From Liolophura sinensis (Eukaryota; Mollusca; Polyplacophora; Chitonida; Chitonidae), in NCBI RefSeq assembly GCF_032854445.1, contig NC_088307.1, forward strand, positions 25,930,046 through 25,994,045: a stretch of 64,000 nucleotides of DNA, read 5' to 3'. Positions within the stretch are counted from its first letter, which is position 1. Each line of letters begins with the position of its first letter. Below, one piece after another: positions 58,901 through 63,239 of this stretch. The notes under the pieces were generated by a model that did no database searches, had not been told where the DNA came from, and saw only the letters and a list, made by a program, of their open reading frames with translations. A program made the position numbers and the translations under genes.

Positions 58901-61691
58901 CCCGCATATGCCAGGCCCTTTATATGAAGCTAAAGCTACGACTGCTTTTGTGAAACAGGGGGTCTCCGTGGATCAGTTGGTTAGCGCGCTAGAGCAGCGT
59001 AATGAACCAGGAACTTCTCCGCCTTCCTCTCCGGCCGTAGGTGGTAAGGTCCTTCAGCAGCCTGCGGATGGTCGTGGGTTTCCTCCGGGCCCTGTCCGGT
59101 TTCCTCCACCCATAATGCTGGTCGCTGTCGTATAAGTGAAATATTCTTGAGTGCGGCGTAAAACACCAATGAAATGCATTAATAAATGTTCTGATATCCA
59201 TCCCAAATCTTACCTGACGTCCTTTATTTTTACATTGTCCCTCTGCTCTGGTTGTGGTACAAAACGACTACACTCCTTCTGTCGAAAATTATGCGATTTC
59301 ACATCAGTCTCCCATGGAACCTACAAAACAATTTTCGACAATAATGGATATTAAACTTCACAAAACACTACACGTACTTTTACTATACTCACACAGAAAA
59401 TATTCAGAGCCTTCGTGGTCGAGTGTTTAGCGTGCTAGAGCAGCACATCACCAATGCTGTCGCTGTGAATCCAGGTTCAGCTCCTCCCACTATAATGAAC
59501 CTGTGGAAGGTTGAGGGTTCTGCCCGTTTTCGTCGCATCATAATGCTGACCGCCGTCGTATAAGTGAAATATTCTTGAGTACGCCGTAAAAGATCAATCA
59601 AATAAATGCATACATACAAATTTACAACACATTAAAATGTTTTTACTTTATTGCATTTCTTTTACCCAGTCACCAGTATCCATTTGCAGAGCTTGTGTTG
59701 TCACGTGTCACGGACTAAAGGCAATATTGGTCGCAAGTATGACCAAGGCAATATTGGTCGCAAGTATGTAAGGCGACTGTCTAAAAGAAATAGACTATAG
59801 TCATAAAATACATGTAGAGCACAGCAACACTGATGCACAAGACTAGACCAGCTTAAACATGTACATCTGTCGATGTCTTAATGCAATTATGCATCAGTGA
59901 CACTCTCTCAGGATGACACAGTTTTAAGCCCCTCTGGCCAACAAGGTGGCCCCATCTACCCATTAAGGTGGCCCCATCTACCCATTAAGGTGGCCCCATG
60001 CATAAACTTCTTAGGTATGGCGTTCAACACAAAACAAATAATAAATAAATCAACGAAACCTCTACCGTACACATGGGTTTCCACCAAAACTATCTTCACC
60101 GACAAAAACAGTATGGTTTACACAACGTCAATTTATGACTGACTTCAGTTGTATAAATGTGGACATGTATTGATTATAATCTATTTCATTTAGCTAGTCG
60201 CCTATATTCAGCTCTCTTTAAAATCAGTAATACTCGCTACCAAAATTGCTTTTAGTCAGTGACACGTAACAACATAAGCTCTACACATGGATATGTTTGA
60301 AGTTCATATTATTGCAAGGAAAATGAAGAAAAAGAACACTTTTCTAATTCATAATGTTAAAGTCCATAAGCTCGGTCGACGGCAAAAAACCCCATTACCT
60401 CCGATGACGTCATAATTAATAAAAAAATAAGTGGCATGCTGGATACTGGGCGGAATCAACGTGTTTGGCGGAGGGCGACACCAGCCATCTGAACTGCTAT
60501 AGACTTAACTGTAAACCCTGTTGCTAACACTGCCATATTTGATTGATTTATTTATTTATTTGATTGGTGTTTTACGCCGTAATCAAGAATATCTCACTTA
60601 TACGACGGCGGACAGTATTATGGTGGGAAGAAACCGGGCAGAGCCCGAGGGAAACCCACGACCATCCGCAGGTTGCTGTCAGACCTTCCCACGTACGGCC
60701 GGAGAGGAAACCAGCATAAGCTGGACTTGAACTCACAGCGACCGCATTGGTGAGAGACTCCTGGGTCATAACGCTGCGCTAGCGCGCTAACCAACTGAGC
60801 CACGGAGGCCCCTCTGCCATATTTGAAATTGCTTACAATTTCTTATGGTATAATCTTAACAATGAATTTTATTTTATTTGTCTGTATGATCTCACGGCGC
60901 TTTGGATTTGGCTAGGATGTTAGGATATTAAACCATGTAGTCTATTCGTAAAGACAGTAGAGTAGGCTATGTTAGTGTGCAGTGTGTTTTAACCGCTTGA
61001 TGGTGCAGCCATAGTAAAACAAATTACTCTCCACGCCCATTGTCCAGCATACAACTTGTTTTTACATAATTACGACCTCACCCGAGGCAATTAGTTTTTG
61101 ATGTCGAAACTACTCTTACGGAGTTTGACATTATGAATTAGGAAAAGCCTTCTAACTCCAATTTCTTTGAAATAATATGAACATCCAACGTATCAATGTG
61201 TAGAGCTTGGCTTGTTACTTGTTACTGATTGATTTGTTTTTGATTAGTGTTTTACGCCGTACTCAAGAATATTTCACTTATACGACGGCGGCCAGCATTA
61301 TGGTGGGAGGAAACCGAGCAGAGCCCGGGTGAAACCCACGACCATCCCACGTACGGCCGGAGAGGAAGCTAGCATGAGCTGGACTTGAGCTCACAGCGAC
61401 CGCATTGGTGACTTGTTACTGGTTTATGATTTTACAGACAGCTGAATATAGGCGATTTTCTAACAGAAGAAGACAATACTACACAAGTTACATGCATTAT
61501 GCTTGAGTATGGGAGAAAGCAACAATCAAATAAATAATTAAATACATGCATTGTGGAAGAATGTTTGCGACACATATGATCTTACTTTTCGATGTTTATT
61601 GTCAAGACTCCTCACTAAGTCAAAGTGCCCTTGTCGGGCAAACCAGCGGACCATCTTCACCCTATGTGTCGTCTACCGGTGCACGATTTAC
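31744..61691 (-). CDS. TRPM-family cation channel, apparently full length (24 exons)
   Basis: Exons 5' to 3': 61691-61586 (ATG at 61654), 59320-59214, 57479-57388, 56928-56768, 55648-55478, 54638-54453, 53609-53429, 52838-52688, 52267-52120, 51192-51120, 49678-49574, 48651-48515, 47544-47330, 46393-46250, 45366-45225, 44250-44173, 43492-43367, 41968-41840, 38532-38287, 37840-37666, 36686-36533, 36033-35849, 33907-33781, 31968-31744. The first 23 are phase-consistent and give about 1100 residues. TRPM channels are tetrameric Ca2+/Mg2+/monovalent cation channels of plasma or endomembranes. Seen: RCFCG, LAIAPWGF, VVVEGGTGVLSD and VVICNGTGRAS of the N-terminal TRPM homology region (~80-420), six TM segments (~763-995), pore loop PYWQIYGE, S6 LLLNLIIAIFT, TRP helix IWKYQMYFFIKEY, coiled coil. 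No kinase or NUDT9-H domain is seen. YGE resembles the TRPM1/3/6/7 pore, but overall divergence prevents a subfamily call. Confidence 0.92.
31964..32090. repeat. Segmental duplication, copy 1 (TRPM 3' region)
   Basis: About 125 bp nearly identical to 33568-33692, starting gaatcctgtagaag and ending in the T-rich stretch after gtagaatggg. It contains the intron side of the terminal-exon acceptor. About 1.5 kb with SINE copies separates the two. Confidence 0.9.
32131..32236 (+). mobile_element. SINE 3' fragment, main family
   Basis: gggttcccccgggctctgcc through gcaaagcaccaatcaaatg. Confidence 0.85.
32270..32525 (+). mobile_element. SINE, main family, near full length
   Basis: cggttagcgcgctagcgctg head, box B gagttcaagtccagc, tail aaaacaccaatcaaataaat. 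Well conserved, so likely young. Confidence 0.92.
32527..32892 (-). mobile_element. tRNA-derived SINE, another family, with internal duplication
   Basis: The reverse-strand head at 32892-32822 has tggttgagtggttagag (box A-like) and gagttcaaaccctgc (box B). The segment gaggaagctggattgcc recurs at 32527 and 32634. Confidence 0.55.
33542..33572 (-). CDS. Candidate 31 bp TRPM micro-exon
   Basis: It is bounded by cttctacag (a duplicate copy of the terminal-exon acceptor) and a gtaaaa donor. Joined after exon 23 it gives R-ILCYHSSCFC and returns phase 0, which opens the acidic frame of the terminal exon. Inference from phase only. Confidence 0.25.
33568..33692. repeat. Segmental duplication, copy 2
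   Basis: Second copy of 31964-32090, same orientation, with only a few mismatches (for example attctgtgc against attctctgc). It duplicates the terminal-exon acceptor into the upstream intron. Confidence 0.9.
33781..33907 (-). CDS. TRPM exon 23, C-terminal coiled coil
   Basis: Acceptor gttggcag, donor gtaacg; 127 bp, ends in phase 2 (AG). Encodes ELRTEEEMHLRWVERQVTDR then YIRKAKELEDLAKNKHLYAI, a charged helix where TRPMs have a tetramerising coiled coil. Without splicing, a TAA follows immediately (..QKR stop), a possible short C terminus. Confidence 0.85.
34622..34715. repeat. Tetranucleotide microsatellite (gtag)n(gtat)n
   Basis: About eight gtag units then about fifteen gtat units, in a TRPM intron. 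Confidence 0.97.
34725..35030 (-). mobile_element. SINE, second family, reverse
   Basis: Contains caatttttcagttatatgac at the tail side and a reverse head with gacccgggtttgatccccgg (box B-like). Confidence 0.6.
35212..35318 (+). mobile_element. SINE fragment, main family
   Basis: caacctgcgaatggtcgtgg to gggtacagcgtaa; the tail is replaced by the next SINE. Confidence 0.82.
35322..35540 (+). mobile_element. SINE, main family, 5'-truncated
   Basis: caccaatgaggtcgctgtga, box B gagttcaagtcc, body, tail aaaacaccaatcaaataaat. Confidence 0.9.
35849..36033 (-). CDS. TRPM exon 22, TRP helix
   Basis: Acceptor cttgtag, donor gtaagc; 185 bp. Encodes KIFETVESNSIIIWKYQMYF then FIKEYRVKSILPTPISLLED, the TRP-box helix and LPxP turn, then the Cys-rich HLFHCCCRMC. 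A MITE-like element (36069-36253) sits just upstream. Confidence 0.93.
36069..36253. mobile_element. MITE family A copy, reverse
   Basis: Ends taccctcaacctttgtgcat and gcgcaaaggttgaaaaatta; interior matches 16857-17054 in reverse complement. Confidence 0.7.
36533..36686 (-). CDS. TRPM exon 21, outer pore and S6
   Basis: Acceptor ttatttcag, donor gtaagc; 154 bp. Encodes ADEDCLSAQRAHNISDPSSC (two cysteines and an N-x-S site in the outer pore), then MVPLMLAIYLFFANVLLLNL and IIAIFT (S6). Confidence 0.94.
36735..37035. repeat. ~72 bp tandem repeat, ~4 copies, upstream of TRPM exon 21 acceptor
   Basis: Unit: acaacaatacattgtcacac, agttttggccatttgagcac, tgagacactactgatcatcg. It begins about 50 bp beyond the exon 21 acceptor. 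Confidence 0.85.
37470..37605. repeat. ~55 bp tandem repeat of second-SINE tail (3 copies)
   Basis: Repeats cgttaaaccctaagcactca, ctcac, then a variable spacer with attt and ggc; the SINE-tail motif is tandemly reiterated. Confidence 0.8.
37666..37840 (-). CDS. TRPM exon 20, S5 and pore helix
   Basis: Acceptor tttaccag, donor gtaaga; 175 bp. Encodes LRPLFFFGLITLVFLFAYGV (S5) and YVPYWQIYGELQLENIE. The YGE triplet aligns with the TRPM1/3/6/7 selectivity filter (F-G-Q in TRPM2/4/5/8). The Glu is associated with divalent permeation in TRPM6/7. Confidence 0.93.
38287..38532 (-). CDS. TRPM exon 19, S3 and S4
   Basis: Acceptor ttttccag, donor gtgagt; 246 bp. Encodes GGLYWFYLLSVLMVLVGVFI (S3), ARNIFAVNCVFFYLRILRFY (S4) and TASEHLGPKLHIIKST, the LGPK linker of the family. 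Confidence 0.93.
38690..41370. repeat. 101 bp satellite-like array, ~26 units, TRPM intron between S3-S4 and S1-S2 exons
   Basis: Unit: gcttaacctgtctgcagttg, tgtatttgtccatgtctggt, atggcgagtatccattgtgt, actttgtcagtgtgtcatgt, tgtgtagtttgtctaagccc. Exact 101 bp steps run from 39003 to 39508. Shortened ~63 bp units occur near 39907-40040, 40755-40880 and 41180-41320. Blocks near 39003-39200 recur at 40046-40240 and a block at 39508 recurs at 40349, so the array has higher-order duplication. Confidence 0.97.
41681..41814. mobile_element. MITE family D, 134 bp, TA-flanked TIRs
   Basis: Left end taagccgcattcaggcgctg; right end in reverse complement taagccacattcagatggtg; about 30 bp of imperfect inverted repeat. 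Confidence 0.78.
41840..41968 (-). CDS. TRPM exon 18, S1 and S2
   Basis: Acceptor aatttacag, donor gtaagt; 129 bp. Encodes VSYIIFLVLFTYLILFEVNE (S1) and CVLEWICAVWAFSILLDECH (S2, with the E-W pattern of TRPMs). Confidence 0.92.
42165..42505. repeat. 42 bp tandem array, ~8 copies
   Basis: Unit: ctactcagatctgtttttca, tctactcgaatacagcttct, gt. The period is divisible by 3, which creates a 164-codon plus-strand open frame antisense to TRPM with no other coding support. Confidence 0.95.
42655..43400. repeat. ~54-60 bp tandem array derived from the TRPM exon 17 / 5' splice-site boundary
   Basis: Plus-strand unit: agaattcggcaaatacatta, cagacaatataattcataag, ctttactcagagaga. The exon 17 end with its donor, read on the plus strand (aattaatgaatttcactctt, ggtgagcagaagaactcggc), fits the same register. 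The copy at 43226-43262 (cttcactcttggcgagcaga, agaactcggc) is almost identical to it. Outer units are strongly diverged. Confidence 0.85.
43367..43492 (-). CDS. TRPM exon 17, pre-S1 helix
   Basis: Acceptor cctgttag, donor gtgaaa (weak); 126 bp. Encodes IFLCLPLAVVLPFLVGVWGR, then WTKKIAEFFCSPR leading into S1. The 3' end of this exon and its donor recur in a ~57 bp array in the following intron. Confidence 0.88.
43723..43968 (-). mobile_element. SINE, main family, diverged
   Basis: (ttta)n, gctgttttatggcgtactca, body, reverse head with gatcgcattggtgcgcag. Confidence 0.85.
44173..44250 (-). CDS. TRPM exon 16 (78 bp)
   Basis: Acceptor ggtttcag, donor gttagt. Encodes LFLGSPTCQKSLRSEWLGDV then KMQLWQ, matching the TRPM Q-x-x-L-x-x-x-W-x-G segment. 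Confidence 0.87.
44270..44605 (-). mobile_element. SINE, second family, reverse
   Basis: gagtgagtgagtgctcgggg tail, gtcgtatgacgatgaagggg, reverse head with gacgctctaccagttgagcc (tRNA-like). Confidence 0.7.
44640..45170. other. TRPM intron, nothing recognised
   Basis: Only a degenerate (ttta) plus ggtgtttcatg SINE-tail relic near 44985-45040. Confidence 0.45.
45225..45366 (-). CDS. TRPM exon 15
   Basis: Weak acceptor (aatttaag), donor gtaagc; 142 bp. Phase agrees on both sides. Encodes TMEKLAVHTLSELHARYPKQ then ITSLQIASAADAK; SLQLAxxAxxxxF precedes the pre-S1 region in TRPMs. Confidence 0.85.
45497..45606 (+). mobile_element. SINE body fragment, main family
   Basis: gggaaagtctgtcagcaaac to gccggcgtgtaagtgaaaaa. 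Confidence 0.82.
46250..46393 (-). CDS. TRPM exon 14
   Basis: Acceptor gatttcag, donor gtatgt; 144 bp. Encodes KILAKLFWEFVDTPVATALL then GSWLYFKMSNKLGAGDQEWA; matches the LAxxFWxxG...ALxAxxxYK TRPM block. Confidence 0.88.
46690..46860 (+). mobile_element. tRNA-derived SINE, third family
   Basis: Perfect box B caggttcgaatccagctctc, tail ttctggagtacggcgttaac. Confidence 0.6.
47010..47312 (+). mobile_element. tRNA-derived SINE, fourth family
   Basis: Head gtcatcgagaggccaagatg, box B gtgcgggttcaaacctgacc, tail ggtgttaaacgggacataat with ctaaataaat. It lies directly at the TRPM exon 13 donor side. Confidence 0.6.
47330..47544 (-). CDS. TRPM exon 13
   Basis: Acceptor tttcacag; donor gttgtc, a weak site chosen because phase 2 fits exon 14 and yields NERKILAKLFW. 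215 bp. Encodes VEEVTLQDIGKVIRGLLDTY then DPYLQLFIWAVLNER, the conserved LFIWAVL segment. Confidence 0.87.
47576..47715 (-). mobile_element. SINE head fragment, main family
   Basis: agaccttcccacataggcct to the reverse head cggcaacgaaggcccc; tail absent. Confidence 0.82.
47716..48220. other. TRPM intron, nothing firm
   Basis: gcgggttcaaacccactctt near 47790 suggests a further relic tRNA-like SINE head; otherwise unannotated. Confidence 0.4.
48228..48342 (+). mobile_element. SINE 3' fragment, main family
   Basis: ggtttcctccctccgtaatt to cttgagtacaacgtaaacaa, then aaataaataaat. Confidence 0.8.
48515..48651 (-). CDS. TRPM exon 12
   Basis: Acceptor ctttccag, donor gtaagt; 137 bp. Encodes DILYKKLETCIIEDLGGFVR, then METFLTYQRLERIYHES (ankyrin-like MHR helices). 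Confidence 0.88.
48728..49310 (-). mobile_element. Two degenerate SINE-like elements (gtttaac-type tail)
   Basis: 48728-48900 (ttta repeats, gaatgtttaaccccatatta, gatggcggtcag) and 49145-49310 (cacggtactcaagattaatg, gcgacggtcaacg). Both resemble 53095-53250 (reverse complement relation not checked) and 56096-56200. Confidence 0.4.
49574..49678 (-). CDS. TRPM exon 11
   Basis: Acceptor catttcag, donor gtaaga; 105 bp. Encodes ELQRREKRLDLAISLNRPDL then AEVELFTESDYWPS; LALxxNRxDIAxxEIF is the TRPM consensus. Confidence 0.9.
49870..51050. other. TRPM intron, degenerate ttcc(g/a)tt-rich sequence
   Basis: From about 50190 to 50950 the words acattt(c)cgtttt and cctttcc recur irregularly, suggesting a decayed repeat. 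No coding signal. Confidence 0.45.
51120..51192 (-). CDS. TRPM exon 10 (73 bp)
   Basis: Acceptor ccttcacag, donor gtgagt. Encodes IKVFDINEDQGLDFYVLSAL then FHQK, matching the TRPM block with D-x-D-x-x-(I/V)-L-x-A-L. A 19 bp pyrimidine-rich array lies directly upstream of its acceptor. Confidence 0.88.
51200..51490. repeat. 19 bp minisatellite, ~15 copies, directly upstream of TRPM exon 10 acceptor
   Basis: Plus-strand unit gtaaaatgggataagaaga. On the gene strand it reads tcttcttatcccattttac, about 80% pyrimidine. The array starts about 10 bp beyond the exon 10 boundary. Confidence 0.96.
51715..51960 (+). mobile_element. SINE-like relic related to 16585-16850
   Basis: ttggcggcatggactagccc, tgccacaaaaccacacatca, tatgtacacgtacctaaaga; ends ccaaagaataaatg. 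Confidence 0.4.
52120..52267 (-). CDS. TRPM exon 9
   Basis: Acceptor attttag, donor gtaagc; 148 bp. Encodes GQLSEHHHDKVKRWLMNLYG and a charged helical stretch ending in CLEQKDK. Confidence 0.86.
52531..52638 (+). mobile_element. SINE 3' fragment, main family
   Basis: gtctggtttcctccaacaat to acggcataaagcaccagtca. Confidence 0.78.
52688..52838 (-). CDS. TRPM exon 8, SLOG/LSDAT nucleotide-binding-like motif
   Basis: Acceptor cttgtag, donor gtaaga; 151 bp. Encodes HVVLVVVEGGTGVLSDILCS and IPVVICNGTGRASNLMAYAI, the EGG and (C/D)GTGRA(S/A) loops of the TRPM N-terminal Rossmann-like domain. Confidence 0.94.
52911..53053 (+). mobile_element. SINE head, main family, 3'-truncated
   Basis: ggggcctccgtggctcagtt (box A-like), gttagcgcgctagcgcagcg, box B gagttcaagtccagc, ends at gtctgccagcaacg. 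Very close to the family consensus. Confidence 0.9.
53429..53609 (-). CDS. TRPM exon 7, N-terminal homology region
   Basis: Acceptor cctttcag, donor gtaagt; 181 bp, ends in phase 1. Encodes PLNPYHTHFVLVDNGYRNRF, then IAEYRAELEMEMNKE; L-N-x-x-HTHFxLVDNG is the TRPM consensus here. Confidence 0.93.
53745..53850. repeat. ~34 bp tandem repeat, 3 copies
   Basis: Unit: ctatttacaatagaagtcct, attacaatagaaca. Confidence 0.85.
54054..54191. repeat. 46 bp tandem repeat, 3 nearly identical copies
   Basis: Unit: aaccttcaaacaacattaag, ctgcctaaaagaacggatct, ttatgg; one substitution (gggtct) in the third copy. Confidence 0.96.
54453..54638 (-). CDS. TRPM exon 6, N-terminal homology region
   Basis: Acceptor tttttag, donor gtagaa; 186 bp. 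Encodes IAETTQPMFITSGFNVGVMK, then CLAIAPWGFVKNRRCLEK. IAPWG is a TRPM hallmark. Confidence 0.93.
54650..55440. other. TRPM intron, nothing recognised
   Basis: No array or SINE seen. Confidence 0.5.
55478..55648 (-). CDS. TRPM exon 5, N-terminal homology region
   Basis: Acceptor tttttcag, donor gtcagc; 171 bp, phase 0. Encodes FIRVSDEDKVEDVWNFLKTT, then PDLIISVVGGAKNFRLEGLA; the LIISVVGG block is shared by all TRPMs. Confidence 0.92.
55650..56760. other. TRPM intron with one degenerate SINE-like tail
   Basis: 56090-56200 (tttattatttggttgatgtt, taacgccgcactcag) resembles a decayed SINE; the remainder is unannotated. Confidence 0.4.
56768..56928 (-). CDS. TRPM exon 4
   Basis: Acceptor ctttttcag, donor gtaagt; 161 bp. 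Encodes ELQKEFSKSKWDHKASALTL, then NACGKVYFTSIGDTKPAK, matching the TRPM G-x-(I/V)-x-F segment that precedes the first homology block. Confidence 0.87.
57388..57479 (-). CDS. TRPM exon 3
   Basis: Acceptor cttatcag, donor gtaaat; 92 bp. Encodes (R)CFCGEVLSEHAGFKAG then YDAVIRQLVPE. RCFCG is a TRPM signature. Confidence 0.88.
57527..57656 (-). mobile_element. SINE fragment, main family
   Basis: atttatttatttctttggtg, ttttacgctgtactcaagag to accagccgcaggctgaac. Confidence 0.87.
57970..58185. repeat. ~60 bp tandem repeat, ~3 copies
   Basis: Unit: ataccatggtcaccttgtgc, cctctgtcctggttactttg, ggtgttacctacacgtaa. Confidence 0.85.
58190..58950. other. TRPM intron, nothing recognised
   Basis: No firm feature. 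Confidence 0.45.
58957..59190 (+). mobile_element. SINE, main family, internally deleted
   Basis: ggggtctccgtggatcagtt head, the box B/body junction deleted, tail gtaaaacaccaatgaaatgc. It ends 24 bp from the TRPM exon 2 donor (59213). Confidence 0.9.
59214..59320 (-). CDS. TRPM exon 2
   Basis: Acceptor gttttgtag, donor gtaaga; 107 bp, ends in phase 2. Encodes VPWETDVKSHNFRQKECSRF then VPQPEQRDNVKIKDV; the KEC-hydrophobic pattern is typical at TRPM N termini. Confidence 0.85.
59406..59612 (+). mobile_element. SINE, main family, deleted
   Basis: gagccttcgtggtcgagtgt head to cgtaaaagatcaatcaaata; body shortened. Confidence 0.85.
59708..59772. repeat. 27 bp direct repeat, 2 copies
   Basis: aaggcaatattggtcgcaag plus tatg, twice. 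Confidence 0.9.
59940..60000. repeat. ~22 bp tandem repeat, 3 copies
   Basis: aaggtggccccatctaccca plus tt. Confidence 0.9.
60005..60535. other. TRPM intron, nothing recognised
   Basis: No coding or repeat signal. Confidence 0.45.
60541..60812 (-). mobile_element. SINE, main family, full length
   Basis: (ttta)n, ttggtgttttacgccgtaat, complete body and reverse head ctaaccaactgagccacgga. Best preserved copy with 52911 and 32270. Confidence 0.93.
61235..61412 (-). mobile_element. SINE, main family, internally deleted and head truncated
   Basis: gtgttttacgccgtactcaa to ctcacagcgaccgcattggt; the ccgcaggttgctg segment is missing. Confidence 0.9.
61586..61691 (-). CDS. TRPM exon 1 with start codon
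   Basis: ATG at 61654-61652 (context aagATGg) begins MVRWFARQGHFDLVRSLDNK and runs to donor gtaaga. An in-frame TAG lies 21 bp upstream, so the ATG is a natural start. A possible acceptor (catcag) at 61692 would make 61691-61655 5' UTR preceded by a further non-coding exon; alternatively transcription starts nearby. Confidence 0.72.
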
Positions 61692-61756
61692 CTGATGTAA
61701 AAAAACAGATAAAGAATATTTAGTTAATTGTTCAATTTTCATTTTACAGCGCACTG

Positions 61757-62026
61757 ATTAATTTATTTATTTATTTCATTGGTGTTTTACCCCGTACTCA
61801 AAAATATTTCACTTATACGATGGTGGCCAGAATTACGGTGGGAGAAACCTGGGCAGAGCCCGGGGGAAACCGACGACCATCCGCAGGTTGCTGAAAGATC
61901 TTCCTGCTTACGGCCGGAGAGGAAGCCAGCAGGAGCTGGACTTGAACTCACAGCGACCGCATTGGTGAGAGGCATCTGGATCATAACGCTGCGCTAGGGC
62001 GCTAAGCAAGTGAGCCACGGAAGTCC
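61757..62026 (-). mobile_element. SINE, main family, full length, upstream of TRPM exon 1
   Basis: (ttta)n, ttggtgttttaccccgtact, complete body, reverse head ending gccacggaagtccccc. Starts 66 bp upstream of the exon 1 boundary. Confidence 0.92.
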
Positions 62027-62124
62027 CCCGCACTGAGTAATATTTCAAATGTAGCACTATACTTTGAGACGGTAATTTATCCTCCCAATATCCATATAAG
62101 GAATGAATGCTTGAATGATTTTAT

Positions 62125-62256
62125 TTTTTACTCATTTGATTGGTGGTTTACGCCGTACTCAAGAATATTTCACTTGCTGCGGCCAGCATTATGGTGTGAG
62201 GAAACCCGACAGAACCCTTGGGATACCTACGATCATCACAGGTTGCTGACAGACCT
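62125..62256 (-). mobile_element. SINE 3' fragment, main family
   Basis: actcatttgattggtggttt, acgccgtactcaagaatatt to caggttgctgacagacct. Confidence 0.87.
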
Positions 62257-62261
62257 ACTGC

Positions 62262-62622
62262 TTGAATAAATGAATGAATGAATGATTATGGTTTAACGCC
62301 ACTTCCGTAATATTCCAGCCATATGCTGGTGATCATATATGGATCAGAGTTCAAATCCCCGTTTGACACACAACATCAATCATTACATATCGCTTACGGT
62401 TGATATGATCTTTCATAGGGACGGGTTCACTATTCGCACCAATCTAAAACCGACCATCGTCCCTTTGTAGGCAGGGACAGGCGTATGAGTGAAACAGCTC
62501 ACTCCACCAACAACCGCAATTAATTCGCTCGAAAGATCGAGGCTTCTGTGGCTGAATCTGGATTCGAACCCTGGACCGCAATGATGAGAGCGAGTCATCT
62601 TCTTGCATGAAGAGCCCATTAA
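62262..62622 (-). mobile_element. tRNA-derived SINE, fifth family, with perfect box B
   Basis: (aatg)n tail then attatggtttaacgccactt. The reverse-strand head has agggttcgaatccagattca (perfect box B) and tgactcgctctcatcattgc. It abuts the SINE fragment to its left. Confidence 0.8.
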
Positions 62623-62639
62623 ATGATGCAGTCAACGGG

Positions 62640-63155
62640 TAATACGAACATTTAGAAACAAGATTAATACTGCTGCGTGGGCTTGCTGTACATATCTCCT
62701 TCCTTAATGTTGTCAGAATACAGAAAAAGAAATACTAGCTCAAATCCATCTGATGTCAATTTGTCATCGGAAGGACCAAAAGAGGCAGGCGGATAGATCC
62801 CGGAAGTATATGCATTCATATACAGGCTCTTGAGCAGATATTATAGCAGGTCTGTTTATTAAAAATGCATTAAAATATCAAGCTCGTATTTCGTTACACC
62901 CGGGTGCCTTCTCGCCTCTCGCGAACAGAGGCAATATGCAGAGCGGCATTGCCCGCAGTTGTGGTAGGCTCGTGTATTACAGAAGTACACCGTGACCTGT
63001 GAACTGTGGAAAGATTTCTAACTATTCCTGAGACATATAGACCGTTACCGCGATCGCATCCGTTTACCAGAAATCTAGAAATAGGTCAAGCAATCACGAG
63101 AATAATAACATACAACAACAGCACTCACTGACCCCTGGGACACATTGAGCCTGGA
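62640..63155. other. Upstream of TRPM gene, possible promoter region, nothing definite
   Basis: A CpG-containing stretch near 62890-63060 (cgcctctcgcgaacag, ccgcgatcgcatccg) is richer in CG than its surroundings. No TATA box or initiator can be assigned. Confidence 0.25.
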
Positions 63156-63159
63156 TTTA

Positions 63160-63181
63160 CACACACACACACACACATGTA

Positions 63182-63236
<55 letters not shown>
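63160..63236. repeat. Compound microsatellite (ac)n...(at)n
   Basis: About nine ac units, then about 25 ta units; explains the I-Y repeat open frame here. Confidence 0.97.
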
Positions 63237-63237
<1 letters not shown>

Positions 63238-63239
63238 GT

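Noticed and set aside
62570-62622. tRNA-like box B gggttcgaatcc on the minus strand
   Set aside because: Belongs to a tRNA-derived SINE with a (aatg)n tail, not a functional tRNA.
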